Of a stretch of 64,000 nt of DNA, positions 52,850 through 60,348 are shown piece after piece. The notes beneath the pieces were generated by a model. That model saw only the letters and a list, made by a program, of their open reading frames with translations. It had not been told where the DNA came from and did no database searches. The DNA comes from CAVRUH01 sp963822595 (lineage in GTDB: Bacteria > Chlamydiota > Chlamydiia > Chlamydiales > Waddliaceae). Location of the stretch: positions 400,276 through 464,275 of the forward strand of contig CAWGIG010000004.1 in the NCBI GenBank assembly GCA_963822595.1, given 5' to 3'. A program made the position numbers and the translations under genes. Within the stretch, counting starts at the first letter, position 1. Each line of letters begins with the position of its first letter.

Positions 52850-52880
52850 CTTATATCTATAACAAACTATTTGAGGAAAT

Positions 52881-53255
52881 ATGGCAACACAAGATAATTA
52901 TGCTCATGCAAAATTTGGTATCGACGAAATTTACATTCACGAAGGCTTCCCATACAGCTGGCTGGAGAAAATACATCAACGGGCTGCATTCTGTTTAGAT
53001 GCCGAGAATAATATCGTCCAAAAACTTGTCACACACGACATGATTTTAATTTTTTACAAACAAGTTCCTACCGCGAGTAAAATTTATCAGTTTCTCAAGT
53101 TTCTTGATCAGGATGTTAATAAAAAGAGTTTTATAAAATCCAATACACTTTGCAATGAAGAAGAGATGGAGGAAGTTTTTTCAGCGATTAAGTCTAAAAA
53201 ATATGTTTTAGTCACCCACAGAATGCTTTTGAAGGATACTTTTTGTCTCGGTTGA
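52881..53255 (+). CDS. Hypothetical protein
   Basis: 124 residues, no signal or membrane segment, mixed alpha/beta (FGIDEIYIHEGFPYSWLEKI, KLVTHDMILIFYKQVPTASK, KSKKYVLVTHRML). Not recognised. It follows the F-box-CaaX gene by 31 bases with GAGGAAA before the ATG, so the three genes from 51364 probably form one transcript. Its stop codon TGA lies at the first base of a 425-base palindromic element; the original C-terminus may have been altered by that insertion. Confidence 0.5.
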   Translation: MATQDNYAHAKFGIDEIYIHEGFPYSWLEKIHQRAAFCLDAENNIVQKLVTHDMILIFYKQVPTASKIYQFLKFLDQDVNKKSFIKSNTLCNEEEMEEVFSAIKSKKYVLVTHRMLLKDTFCLG

Positions 53256-53679
53256 ATCAGTCGCCCTTCGCGATGCGCTCCGGGCTCTGCCCCTTTTTGT
53301 ATCCATCCCCCGGGTTCCGATGCGTCACCCGGGGCTTTAATGGATACGTCCTTCGCGATGCGCTACGGACTCCGGATAAAATGGGAACGTCCTTCCCGAT
53401 GCGTTACGGACTCCGGATGAAAATGGGTACGTCCTTCGCGATGCGTTACGGACTCCGGATAAAATGGGTACGTCCTTCGTGATGCGTTACGGACTCCGGA
53501 TAAAAATGGGTACGTCCTTCGCGATGCGTTACGGACTCCGGAAAAATTGAATGATTTCATGAGTCCGTAGCGCATCGCGAAGGACGTATCCATTAAAGCC
53601 CCGGGTGACGCATCGGAACCCGGGGGGATGGATGAAAAAGAAACAGAGCCCGGAGCGCATCGCGAAGGGCGACTGATTA
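53255..53679. repeat. 425-bp palindromic element with internal tandem repeats
   Basis: Two ~118-bp arms (53255-53372 and 53561-53679) are nearly perfect reverse complements, from AATCAGTCGCCCTTCGCGAT at the left to its complement at the right, including CCCGGGTTCCGATGCGTCAC. Between them are about five head-to-tail copies of a 41-42 bp unit (GGGTACGTCCTTCGCGATGC GTTACGG...) that is itself derived from the arm. G+C is far above the flanks. No protein is credible in it. This is either a mobile palindromic element expanded by slippage, or a strong structured transcript end. Confidence 0.8.
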
Positions 53680-53709
53680 CAAGGTCAAGGAAAGTATGTC
53701 ACCCGTTTC

Positions 53710-54069
53710 TTAACATAACCAAGAAAAATGGGCTATTTCTTCCTTCTCATCGCTGGAGCGCCAGGCGACATGTCCGTCAGGTTTTACTAGAACGGCCCCC
53801 TTTTTGGAAATTTCATACTTTTCTAGGAAGTTATGATCTTTATCTAAGTATTCACCCTGTTCGCCGATAGTAACCATTTTACAAGGAAAGTTGCGATATT
53901 TATCTTGCCAATAGAGAGCTTCAGGATGGCACACTAAAACAAATTGATTATCGAATAAATCTAAAGTGGATATTTGTTCATTATCCTTCATTAACCAGCA
54001 ATGAGGCGCTCTGGCACCTATCATGGCTGAAGGTTTATAATTTTCTTGATTTTGATATTCACTACCCAT
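53710..54069 (-). pseudogene. FAD monooxygenase, C-terminal piece
   Basis: 119 residues. AMIGARAPHCWLMKDNEQIS and KKGAVLVKPDGHVAWR are the thioredoxin-like C-terminal domain of PHBH-type aromatic hydroxylases. The preceding DLGLIYGSEY-like linker is readable only in another frame near 54075. It is the 3' end of the gene starting at 55265, separated by at least two frame changes. Confidence 0.65.
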
Positions 54070-54142
54070 AAATAAAGCCCAAGTCCAGAAGGATATTATT
54101 GATGATGATGCGTTTGATCTTTTAATGCTTCTTCAAAGGTCG

Positions 54143-54769
54143 CTAAGTCATTTTTAAGCAAAGCAGTAAAAATTTTATCAAACCTATTGGCGTTGTATAT
54201 TCGCTGCAATCCTTATTGGTTTTTGCAATTTGAACACGTTCAGTAAAATAAGTATCCAAAAGTGATTCATCAGCTTGATTCTTAATAACCATCGCAAGTT
54301 TCCAAGCCAGGTTATGAACATCTTGTATGCCGGTATTCATACCAAAGCCTCCGGCTGGTGGAAGCCGGTGCGCAGCATCTCCTGCTAAAAATACTCTGCC
54401 AACGCGATATTGTTTAGCAATCAAAGCTGCCATATTCCAAAATGCTTTGTTTATAAGTCGGACTTCAACTTCAGGATCATTGATTACTTTTTTGACAAAC
54501 TCGACACAATAATCATCCGTAAATAATTCTTTCGTTAAATTTCGATCAGGATCTAAGCGCACACCAACAAGCCAATTTTTATTCCCCTTTTTTGACAGAA
54601 TAAAGGTTCCAAGCACATCGCGTCGGGTCAACATAAAACCGGCGCTAGGTCTATTTTCAACATATTTATTCAGGTTCATTTCGCAATAGATATTACAAAA
54701 GGCTCCTAAGTTCTCTCTCCCCTCCATATCTATTTTCAATACCTTTCTTATACGAACTATTAGCCCCAT
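54143..54769 (-). pseudogene. FAD monooxygenase, middle piece
   Basis: Homologous from ~54740 on: RKVLKIDMEGRENLGAFCNI, the substrate-domain strands (FMLTRRDVLGTFILSKKGN), then GRVFLAGDAAHRLPPAGGFG continuing MNTGIQDVHNLAWKLA, the second FAD-binding motif (GD) of the PHBH group. The frame stops at 54143 (LKMT) while the neighbouring frame continues NDLATFEEALKDQTHHHQ. Not an independent gene. Confidence 0.7.
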
Positions 54770-55265
54770 CAGCAGCGATCAAGTATTGAGCGGAAAATGT
54801 TTCCTTTTGATTGGTATTCTTATCAAGAATTTCAACTGTAACTAGTTTATCATCTTGTGTGACATGCGTCATCTCAGTATTAAATCGTAATTCAATCAGA
54901 GGCATGCTTTGAGCTTTTTTAAATAATTCCTGCTCCACATCATCTTGTGCGATTATGGCATTTCCAGTCGGGCTATAGGGGCTGTAGTCAACGGTAGCCT
55001 GAACACGAGTGATTTCGTTTCCTTGAAAATCTTCTATCCAAGTGAAGCGATGCGCCTCCTGAGGCATTTGATATTGTTTCATTTGGTCTTCTAAACCCCA
55101 GGAACGAAATAATTCCATAGTGCGGCCATTCACACCCCTTGCTTTAGGGTGATTGGTGGTGGTTGGGTGTTTTTCGATCAATATTGACCTGATACCCTGG
55201 TTTGCTAAGCAAATTGCCGCTGACAAACCTACAGGGCCTCCACCGATGATAGCCACATTATTCAT
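54693..55265 (-). pseudogene. FAD monooxygenase (PHBH/RdmE-type), N-terminal piece
   Basis: From ATG 55265 (AGGGGG ribosome site). The Rossmann motif AIIGGGPVGLSAAICLANQG, ARGVNGRTMELFRSWGL and LIAADGANS are textbook for class A flavoprotein aromatic or polyketide hydroxylases (PgaE, RdmE and TetX relatives). After DGANSS the frame shifts (around 54750). With the two pieces to the left the full gene was ~540 residues. Three breaks make a true pseudogene likely. It may once have modified or detoxified an aromatic compound. Confidence 0.7.
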
Positions 55266-55376
55266 AAAAACCCCCTTAATTGTTGATGAATTATAATGAA
55301 AATTAAATAGTGTTAAAAATATAACACACATAATAAAATAAATAAAAGAAAAAAATCAGGGAGTCATTATTGGAGT

Positions 55377-55724
55377 TTACTTCGTTACATCTTTAATGTG
55401 AAACTTGTGCATGTAGCGATGATAAATGGGTGCGAACATAATCACAATAACAACAAGGAAGACAATTCCGCTAAAAAGAGCATAAGTTCCTGAAAAAAAC
55501 TTTGCATCGGTATTTTTTAATTCTGTAACAGGGCCCATTCCGGACAAAATCATGGCAGCATTTAAATAAGCATCGATCCATGACATCTCTCCGAGATATC
55601 TATATCCAATCATCCCTATACCTAAGGAGAAAAGAACAATTAGTAGACCTAAAAGAAAATTGATCGTGATTCGAGCAATGAATTTACGGATCGGCAAAAG
55701 TGGCTTATTTGCAGGCTCATACAT
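55377..55724 (-). CDS. Two-helix membrane protein, channel-pore-like
   Basis: 115 residues with transmembrane helices at ~20-42 (NFLLGLLIVLFSLGIGMIGY) and ~78-100 (TYALFSGIVFLVVIVIMFAP) and between them a re-entrant-looking segment AYLNAAMILSGMGPV. This arrangement resembles a two-TM potassium-channel subunit, but the selectivity motif TVGYG is replaced by SGMGP, so conduction is doubtful. It lies ~110 bases upstream of the monooxygenase remnant in the same orientation. Function unknown. Confidence 0.5.
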   Translation of the reverse strand: MYEPANKPLLPIRKFIARITINFLLGLLIVLFSLGIGMIGYRYLGEMSWIDAYLNAAMILSGMGPVTELKNTDAKFFSGTYALFSGIVFLVVIVIMFAPIYHRYMHKFHIKDVTK

Positions 55725-55849
55725 AAAATAAATCCCCTATATGTCTATAAGCTTTATCAAACGCCTCAAAAAGTTACAATATTTTTTTTATTATTGTTCA
55801 TAATAATCTATGGGGGTATGATTTCCTTAAAATGTTGTAGGGAGTGAAA

Positions 55850-56662
55850 ATGAACTTATTAGATCCAAAAAAATTCGATACAATGACCCAAATTTATGAA
55901 GGGCTGTTTCTCGAGGACCAGAAACTTATTAAATCCGGAAAAACAAGAGGCTTCAAGTTTGAACTTGTACCGCCAGGGAAGGGTTGGGAACTGAAAACCG
56001 CGAAAACTACTATTTGCTATAGTCCGCGCCCTAATGCAGTGTATTTCATACCCCAAAGATCAACCGATATTTACGTTGCAAGTGAAATTTTTAATCCTAT
56101 TTACATTAAAGATTCTTTTAATTTAACCCTTCTATCAAGAATGGAGAATGATGAAAATGGACATACATTTCACAAATTTACATTTACTCCCCATCCCAGA
56201 GTTGATAGCGTTCTGATTAATCGAGTGGTGAACATGCCAGTGATTGTGCCAAGCTTAAATCGAGTAATCGAAATAGTAAAAGTGACACTCCTTGTTCTGA
56301 GGAGATATAATGTTCCCATGGATAAGAGAAAAATGATTGTGGATAATTACATTTTTGCTTTGGGTTTTTCTAACTGGAAATGTTTGGTCCAAAATCCCTA
56401 TAATCGTTTAGCTGAGACATTGAAATTGATTTGGTTTTCCCCACATGCAAATGATGAATCATTAAAAAATCGACAAATCTTTCCCCATTATGGGAAAGTA
56501 CTTGTTAGAATAAGCCCAGAAGGTAAAATAATTTTAGATCATGCAATAGGAGAAGAAATTAAACAGCATCCTATCGAACAAAAAGAGGATGGCATGTTAG
56601 TTTGTGAAGGTAAGCAATTTTACACGTTGAAGCAAATTGTCGATAGTTTCAGTAAGGGATGA
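55850..56662 (+). CDS. SH2-like domain protein, paralog 2
   Basis: 270 residues from the ATG preceded by TAGGGAG. The N-terminal family domain (MNLLDPKKFDTMTQIYEGLF) is ~50-60% identical to the paralogs at 51364 and 56739. The C-terminal SH2-like part: NPYNRLAETLKLIWF, HYGKVLVRISPEGKIIL with Arg220, IKQHPIEQKEDGMLV and QFYTLKQIVDSF, a close match to Src-type HYKIRKLDSGG and FNSLQQLV spacing. No signal peptide. It is followed 76 bases later by paralog 3, so the two are a tandem pair. Divergence is higher in the N-terminal half than in the SH2-like half. Confidence 0.65.
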   Translation: MNLLDPKKFDTMTQIYEGLFLEDQKLIKSGKTRGFKFELVPPGKGWELKTAKTTICYSPRPNAVYFIPQRSTDIYVASEIFNPIYIKDSFNLTLLSRMENDENGHTFHKFTFTPHPRVDSVLINRVVNMPVIVPSLNRVIEIVKVTLLVLRRYNVPMDKRKMIVDNYIFALGFSNWKCLVQNPYNRLAETLKLIWFSPHANDESLKNRQIFPHYGKVLVRISPEGKIILDHAIGEEIKQHPIEQKEDGMLVCEGKQFYTLKQIVDSFSKG

Positions 56663-56687
56663 AATAGGATCAGGTTCAATTTTTTGT

Positions 56688-56713
56688 GGTTGAAAATAAC
56701 TTAAGGCGTTACA
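56688..56713 (+). promoter_or_regulatory. Conserved upstream block of the SH2-like genes, copy 2
   Basis: GGTTGAAAATAACTTAAGGC then GTTACA, matching the block at 51307. It lies ~50 bases upstream of the ATG at 56739 and downstream of paralog 2, implying that paralog 3 has its own control region even though it is part of a tandem pair. Confidence 0.4.
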
Positions 56714-56738
56714 TTTAACTGTATTCTAAGGAGCGAAA

Positions 56739-57530
56739 ATGAACTTATTAGATCCAAAAGAGGATGCTGACATGGCCATAATTTATGAAGGGCTGTTTAA
56801 TGAGGACCAGCAACTCATTAAATCCGGAAAGAGGAGAGGCTTCCGCTTTGAACTCGTACCGTCGGAGAAGGGATGGGCACCGAAAACCGCTTCTTGCTAT
56901 AGTCCACGACCGAATGCAGTATATTTCAATCCGGCGAGATCCAGGGATGTTTACGTTGCAAATGAACTCTTTAATACCACTTACATTAAAGATAGTGATA
57001 ATTATATTTTTAAGGGCAGAAACGAGATTGATAAAAATGGTCGTACCTTTATAAAAATATGTTTCACTCCACTCCTTTTTGTTGATAGCGCTCTGATTAA
57101 TCGAGTAGTGAATATACCTGTGATTGTGCCAAGCTTGAATCGAGTTATACAAATAGTGAAAGCGACATCTCATGTTCTGATGAGATATAATATATCCACA
57201 GATTTGAGAAGCTATTTTATAAATAATTACATTTTTGGTTGTTCAAACTGGAGATGTTTGGTTGAGAATCCCTATAACCGTTTAGCTGAGACAATGGAAT
57301 TGATTTGGTTTGACCCTAAAGTAGTGGAATCAACATTAAAAGATTCTCAAATCAATCCTCATTATGGGAAAATATGCGTCAGAATAAGCGCAGAAGGTGA
57401 AATAACATTAGATCGAGCCATCGGAGAAGACATTGAGCATCATCCTATCGAACAAAAACAGGATGGGATACTTGTTTGTGAAGGTAAGCAATTTGACACA
57501 TTGAAAGACATTGTCGATACTTTTATTTAG
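56739..57530 (+). CDS. SH2-like domain protein, paralog 3
   Basis: 263 residues, ATG preceded by AAGGAGCG. Same architecture: family N-terminus (MNLLDPKEDADMAIIYEGLF), a hydrophobic-rich middle (INRVVNIPVIVPSLNRVIQI), then the SH2-like end NPYNRLAETMELIWF, YGKICVRISAEGEITL (Arg215), IEHHPIEQKQDGILV and QFDTLKDIVDTF. Retention of the Arg and the H-P-I motif in all three copies suggests that the ligand-binding surface is under selection. The three differ most at residues ~45-110, which might give different partners. Confidence 0.65.
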   Translation: MNLLDPKEDADMAIIYEGLFNEDQQLIKSGKRRGFRFELVPSEKGWAPKTASCYSPRPNAVYFNPARSRDVYVANELFNTTYIKDSDNYIFKGRNEIDKNGRTFIKICFTPLLFVDSALINRVVNIPVIVPSLNRVIQIVKATSHVLMRYNISTDLRSYFINNYIFGCSNWRCLVENPYNRLAETMELIWFDPKVVESTLKDSQINPHYGKICVRISAEGEITLDRAIGEDIEHHPIEQKQDGILVCEGKQFDTLKDIVDTFI

Positions 57531-57604
57531 TAACGATTTTTTTTGAGAGAGTCGATTTATCGATTTACTCCAAATCTATGCGCCTATAAAAAGGTTTAGT
57601 TTCA

Positions 57605-58936
57605 TTAATGTGGAAAACCGACGAAATCAGGTTCTAGAGCCTCCTGAATGGCATCCAATATCTCTTGATTTTCTTGCGACTTCTTAACTTTTATAAGACG
57701 TTTGAACTGTGTTTCTTTTTCTTCATCCGTTGCAAATACCAATCTGCTCTCGGGGTCTATCGAACTGACTTCATAAACATTGAAGTGATTACATGATATG
57801 AGGATAAACTTCTTTAAATTCCAGGCCTTATTTTGGAGCTCAAATGCGAGTGAAGCTTGCCGCGAAATCACTCTGTCATGTTCAATGACGGCATGTAATT
57901 CATGCACTCTCCCCTTCTGGATGATAATTTGAACAATATTTTTTTGTTCCAAAATTTCTGCTGACGATAGTGTCTCTATCTCCCAAGCAAAAAATCTAAT
58001 TAATTTACCAAACAAGGGTTTTGGCACCCTACTTAATTTGGAAAAGCACATTCTTTGGATGCAGAGATACTTAATTCCATCTTTAGGTGAGTGCGTTTTC
58101 ATTGCTTCTCCAAGAACCCCTCCACCTAACGACCAACCATCCTGAATAATCACATTGGCTCCAATTCCTAAAATTTCATCTTCTAAAAATTGCAGCATTG
58201 CTTTATGCGCATTAATGATTCCATTGCGTGTCGCACGCCCTTCACTTCCGCCTACGCCTTGGTAATTGTAAAATAACAGATTGGATTCCAAATGATCCAT
58301 CTGCTTCACTAATTCCTTGCAACCAAAAGCAAGAGTATTTTCTATAGTCCCCGCATTTCCATTAGAATACAGAGTCCATCTGCGATTGTTGAGAGTTTTC
58401 TTTCTTCCTAAAATCCATGCATCGATTTTCTCTCCATCTACCAAAATGCAAATTCTTTTAGGAACGAAATAATTATTGGATTTATTTTCTTCTAGGGGTT
58501 GTCTCAATTCTATTGAATTATTGACCCTTCTAACAAATGAGATGCCACCTTTTTGGTCTTTGATAATTGTTTTGAATAGATAAACTGTTTTTTCTTGAGT
58601 TCCGTCGTGAAGGGTAGCGGTAATCTCAATTCCGCATAGAGCCTGTGCCAGCGACAGACGTTCAATAGGATGATTTTTATTGTACTGTGCAGGGACAATG
58701 ATTTTTCCTGCTAAAACATGGATTAATCTATAAATACCATAAAGAGGAATGAAGACGGAAAGTGCCCCTAGGATCAGTTTTTTTCCTACTCTATACACTC
58801 GATGCGTCGTTTCGACGGTATAAATAGGATCGGGAGCCGAGCTTCTTGTAAACTCGTCCATATTAGCAACCATATAGCTTGGAAAGGAAAAATCTTCATA
58901 AGATACGGATCTTAAAAAATTTCCTATATTATCCAT
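57605..58936 (-). CDS. DUF818 (chlamydial CHLPS) alpha/beta hydrolase-like protein
   Basis: 443 residues. A hydrophobic segment (~53-76, LILGALSVFIPLYGIYRLIH) is followed by an alpha/beta-hydrolase core: LLFYNYQGVGGSEGRATRNG, then the nucleophile elbow DGWSLGGGVLGEA with Ser269, and a late His in SCNHFNVYEV. This layout matches DUF818, a family expanded in Chlamydia pneumoniae and relatives and also present in Legionella, and thought to act on host membranes or lipids. The substrate is unknown. It lies 11 bases downstream of the CvfB-like gene, so it is in the same operon. Confidence 0.75.
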   Translation of the reverse strand: MDNIGNFLRSVSYEDFSFPSYMVANMDEFTRSSAPDPIYTVETTHRVYRVGKKLILGALSVFIPLYGIYRLIHVLAGKIIVPAQYNKNHPIERLSLAQALCGIEITATLHDGTQEKTVYLFKTIIKDQKGGISFVRRVNNSIELRQPLEENKSNNYFVPKRICILVDGEKIDAWILGRKKTLNNRRWTLYSNGNAGTIENTLAFGCKELVKQMDHLESNLLFYNYQGVGGSEGRATRNGIINAHKAMLQFLEDEILGIGANVIIQDGWSLGGGVLGEAMKTHSPKDGIKYLCIQRMCFSKLSRVPKPLFGKLIRFFAWEIETLSSAEILEQKNIVQIIIQKGRVHELHAVIEHDRVISRQASLAFELQNKAWNLKKFILISCNHFNVYEVSSIDPESRLVFATDEEKETQFKRLIKVKKSQENQEILDAIQEALEPDFVGFPH

Positions 58937-58947
58937 GGCTAAAATCC

Positions 58948-59778
58948 CTATGTAGGTTTGAGGACGATTCTCTTTTCTTCAATGATAATGAGCTGTTTTT
59001 TGTAGAGGCCGCCGACAGCTTTTTTGAAGACGCTTTTGCTCATTGCTAGCTTTGCGTAGATTTCCTTTGGATCGCTTTTATCGGAAAGATTTAAGGACCC
59101 CTTATTCTTTTTGAGAGCATCTAGAATAATCTGTTGCGAATCTTCAATTTGAACATAGCCTGTTTTCTGAAGGCTGACATCGATTTTTCCATCTTCGCGA
59201 ATCAGTTTAATGTATCCTGTGACCCTATCTCCAACATGCAGTGGCTTAAAAACCTGATCATGATAAAGCAATCCGAGATGCGTGTCATTGATTAGCACCT
59301 GTATTCCTAGTTCGGAGTGCCTGCAAACTAACAGACTGACTTCGTCGCCTTCATTAATTACAGTGTCGGTTTTTAGAAAATTCTTTAATTTGGTAGAAGC
59401 GGCTAGTCGATTTGTCTTTTCGTCGAGGTAGAGATAGACGACGTGTTTTTCTCCGGATTGCATTCTTTCCATTTGCTCATTTGTAGGCACTAGCAAATCT
59501 TTTGCCAAGCCCCAATCCAAAAATGCGCCAAAAGAGGTCACTTCCTTTACTTCGAGGCAGGCAAACTCCCCTAACTTGATTTTTGGGGTGAGTGTCGTGG
59601 CGACGGGTCTATCTTCGGAATCTGTGTATATGAAAACATCGAGAGAGTCGCCTACGCCCACTCCATCGGGAACATAGCGATTTGGCAAGAGGACTTCGTG
59701 TGTTTCATCACCAAGAAACAGTCCTACCGAGGTGTCTCTTAATACTGTTAAAGTATTTATTAAGCCTAATTTTATCAT
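58948..59778 (-). CDS. CvfB-like S1 RNA-binding protein
   Basis: 276 residues: several S1-type OB folds and a C-terminal winged helix. LGLINTLTVLRDTSVGLFLG, PNRYVPDGVGVGDSLDVFIY, CLEVKEVTSFGAFLDWGLAK (the typical S1 strand) and VGDRVTGYIKLIREDGKIDV occur in order; the C-terminus (FKKAVGGLYKKQLI) is the winged helix. This is the CvfB/YitL family, RNA-binding regulators of virulence and general gene expression. Length and domain order are normal. First gene of a pair with the DUF818 hydrolase. Confidence 0.85.
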   Translation of the reverse strand: MIKLGLINTLTVLRDTSVGLFLGDETHEVLLPNRYVPDGVGVGDSLDVFIYTDSEDRPVATTLTPKIKLGEFACLEVKEVTSFGAFLDWGLAKDLLVPTNEQMERMQSGEKHVVYLYLDEKTNRLAASTKLKNFLKTDTVINEGDEVSLLVCRHSELGIQVLINDTHLGLLYHDQVFKPLHVGDRVTGYIKLIREDGKIDVSLQKTGYVQIEDSQQIILDALKKNKGSLNLSDKSDPKEIYAKLAMSKSVFKKAVGGLYKKQLIIIEEKRIVLKPT

Positions 59779-59893
59779 GATTATTCCTATTCTTGACTAG
59801 ATATTATCAAATAATCAATGATTAATAACAACTTAATTTTTTCTCTGATATACTCAAGAGAATTTTGAATTTTCATGAGTGTAAAGTCTGCCG

Positions 59894-60297
59894 TTTTCAT
59901 GAGGGCTGAAAGCCTGCCTTTTGATAGCCCAGGCAGAGCGAAGCGCAATGTCATCAACTTAAAAAATAGTTTATCATTTCATGAGGGCTGAAAGCCAGCC
60001 TTTTGATAGCCCAGGCAGAGCAAAGCAAAGGCCTGGGTTGACGTCGATAAAAAAAGTCAGAGCCCTGCAAGGGCGACTCATTCCGATGAAATGATGTCTA
60101 TGCAAAAATGGATGAGTCGCCCTTGCAGGGCTTTTTTATTTTTTCACCCCGCACCCAGGCCATCGCTTCGCTCTGCCTGGGCTGTCACGATCCTGGCTTT
60201 CAGCCCTCATGAAATGATAAACTATTCTTTAAGTTGATGACATTGCGCTTCGCTCTGCCTGGGCTATCAAAAACCTGGCTTTCAGCCGTCTTGAAAA
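59894..60297. repeat. 404-bp nested palindrome
   Basis: Symmetrical about ~60095. Outer arms (TTTTCATGAGGGCTGAAAGC ... GCTTTCAGCCGTCTTGAAAA), middle arms (GAGCGAAGCGCAATGTCATC ... GATGACATTGCGCTTCGCTC), inner arms (TTTCATGAGGGCTGAAAGCC ... GGCTTTCAGCCCTCATGAAA) and a perfect 20-bp core hairpin (60062-60081 with 60112-60131) followed by a T-run. The GAGGGCTGAAAGC/TAGCCCAGGCAGAGC unit occurs twice per arm, so the arms themselves are duplicated. It occupies the spacer between the start of the CvfB-like gene and the stop of the ankyrin gene, both minus strand. The core hairpin plus T6 could terminate transcription. Confidence 0.8.
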
Positions 60298-60348
60298 TCG
60301 CCAAACTTGAGATAGCTTACTGTGCACACACAGCAAGCTATCGATATT

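Noticed and set aside
53255..53679. CRISPR array, because of regularly spaced 41-bp repeats
   Set aside because: The repeats are contiguous without unique spacers, and no cas gene is present.
53243..53870. Open frames of 76-80 codons inside the 425-bp palindrome
   Set aside because: They only translate the tandem repeat and its arms in both directions; no ribosome site and no coding-like composition.
55377..55724. Potassium channel
   Set aside because: Topology fits but the TVGYG selectivity filter is absent (SGMGP), so only a pore-like membrane protein is claimed.
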